The notes beneath the pieces were generated by a model. That model did not search any database and was not told the DNA's origin. It was given only the letters and a program-made list of their open reading frames with translations. The translations under genes were made by a program, and so were the position numbers. 5,742 nt of DNA from Chloroflexota bacterium (GTDB lineage Bacteria; Chloroflexota; UBA6077; CF-72), in the NCBI GenBank assembly GCA_019247135.1, contig JAFAPL010000257.1, forward strand, positions 1 to 5,742, written 5' to 3'. Shown here one piece after another: positions 5,459 through 5,742 of the stretch; positions within the stretch are counted from its first letter, which is position 1, and each line of letters starts with the position of its first letter.

Positions 5459-5742
5459 GTGCTCGAGACGGGCGTCGACATCGTCGAGATCCAGCGCGTC
5501 GCCGAGCTCGCCCAGCGCTACGGCGAGCGCTTCGGCCAACGCGTGTTCGGGCCCGAGGAATGGCAGACCTTTCGCGGTCGTCCACATTCACTCGCCGCAC
5601 GCTTCGCCGCCAAAGAAGCCGTGATCAAGGCACTCGGCAGCCCCAATATGGCCTTGCACGAGATCCGCGTGGTGCGAGTGCCGGGGGCACGACCCGAAGT
5701 CGAGCTCGTCGGGCGGGCGCACCAGCGAGCAGAGGAGCTGGG
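5459..5742 (+). CDS. acpS: Holo-[acyl-carrier-protein] synthase, N-terminal part (3' end outside window)
   Basis: AcpS transfers the 4'-phosphopantetheine arm of coenzyme A to a serine of apo-ACP, activating it for fatty-acid synthesis in the cytoplasm. The 94 complete codons seen are about three quarters of the usual 120-130 residues. They show the first signature, GVDIVEIQR (residues 5-13, with Mg-binding D7), then F-GPEEW, and the second signature SLAARFAAKEAVIKALG (44-60) with the expected catalytic-site glutamate E53. A weaker strand follows (IRVVRVPGARPEVELVGRA). GTG 5459 is the only start that gives the normal short N-terminus before GVDIVE. There is no Shine-Dalgarno upstream, and the -10-like box suggests a leaderless transcript. 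The gene is divergent from the XRE operon and shares its control region. Confidence 0.93.
   Translation, partial: MLETGVDIVEIQRVAELAQRYGERFGQRVFGPEEWQTFRGRPHSLAARFAAKEAVIKALGSPNMALHEIRVVRVPGARPEVELVGRAHQRAEEL

Overview
The window is GC-rich (GC-heavy third codon positions) and almost fully coding. A five-gene minus-strand cluster lies between two truncated plus-strand housekeeping genes. The FhaA-type DUF3662 plus FHA protein, a membrane-anchored FhaB-like FHA protein, and a dinG helicase with an N-terminal exonuclease-type domain together suggest a high-GC monoderm-like lineage. Chloroflexota is my best guess and Actinobacteriota the alternative. This is inference from gene content, not a taxonomic assignment. 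No gene here has a convincing Shine-Dalgarno sequence.

Layout: (1) 3-545, plus strand: the C-terminal part of a pyrimidine-nucleoside phosphorylase entering from the left. (2) 508-3324, minus: a DinG-family iron-sulfur helicase that overlaps the phosphorylase tail by 38 bp, tail to tail. Its N-terminal exonuclease-like region seems to have lost the catalytic residues. Its own upstream region (3317-3382) holds a sigma70-like promoter, a LexA-type dyad and a perfect 10-bp hairpin over the start codon. (3) 3396-3737, 3744-4193, 4196-4966 and 4981-5376, all minus: a tightly packed operon read in the order XRE-family regulator, FhaA-like protein, FhaB-like protein, small single-pass membrane protein. 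Gaps are 14, 2 and 6 bp. (4) 5377-5458: a divergent control region. (5) 5459 to the right edge, plus: the start of holo-ACP synthase (acpS).

The most interesting part is the divergent region. It carries two near-identical palindromes, TTGACT-GCM-AGTCAA, with centres 51 bp apart. One covers the start codon of the regulator gene and the other lies just upstream of acpS. The simple model is that the XRE protein binds both, repressing itself and the FHA operon and also controlling acpS. That would link phosphothreonine/cell-envelope signalling to activation of acyl carrier protein. acpS also has a -10-like TACAAT placed so that transcription would start at its GTG, suggesting a leaderless mRNA. 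No RNA genes, mobile elements or CRISPR arrays were seen, and no stretch over 300 bp lacks a gene.
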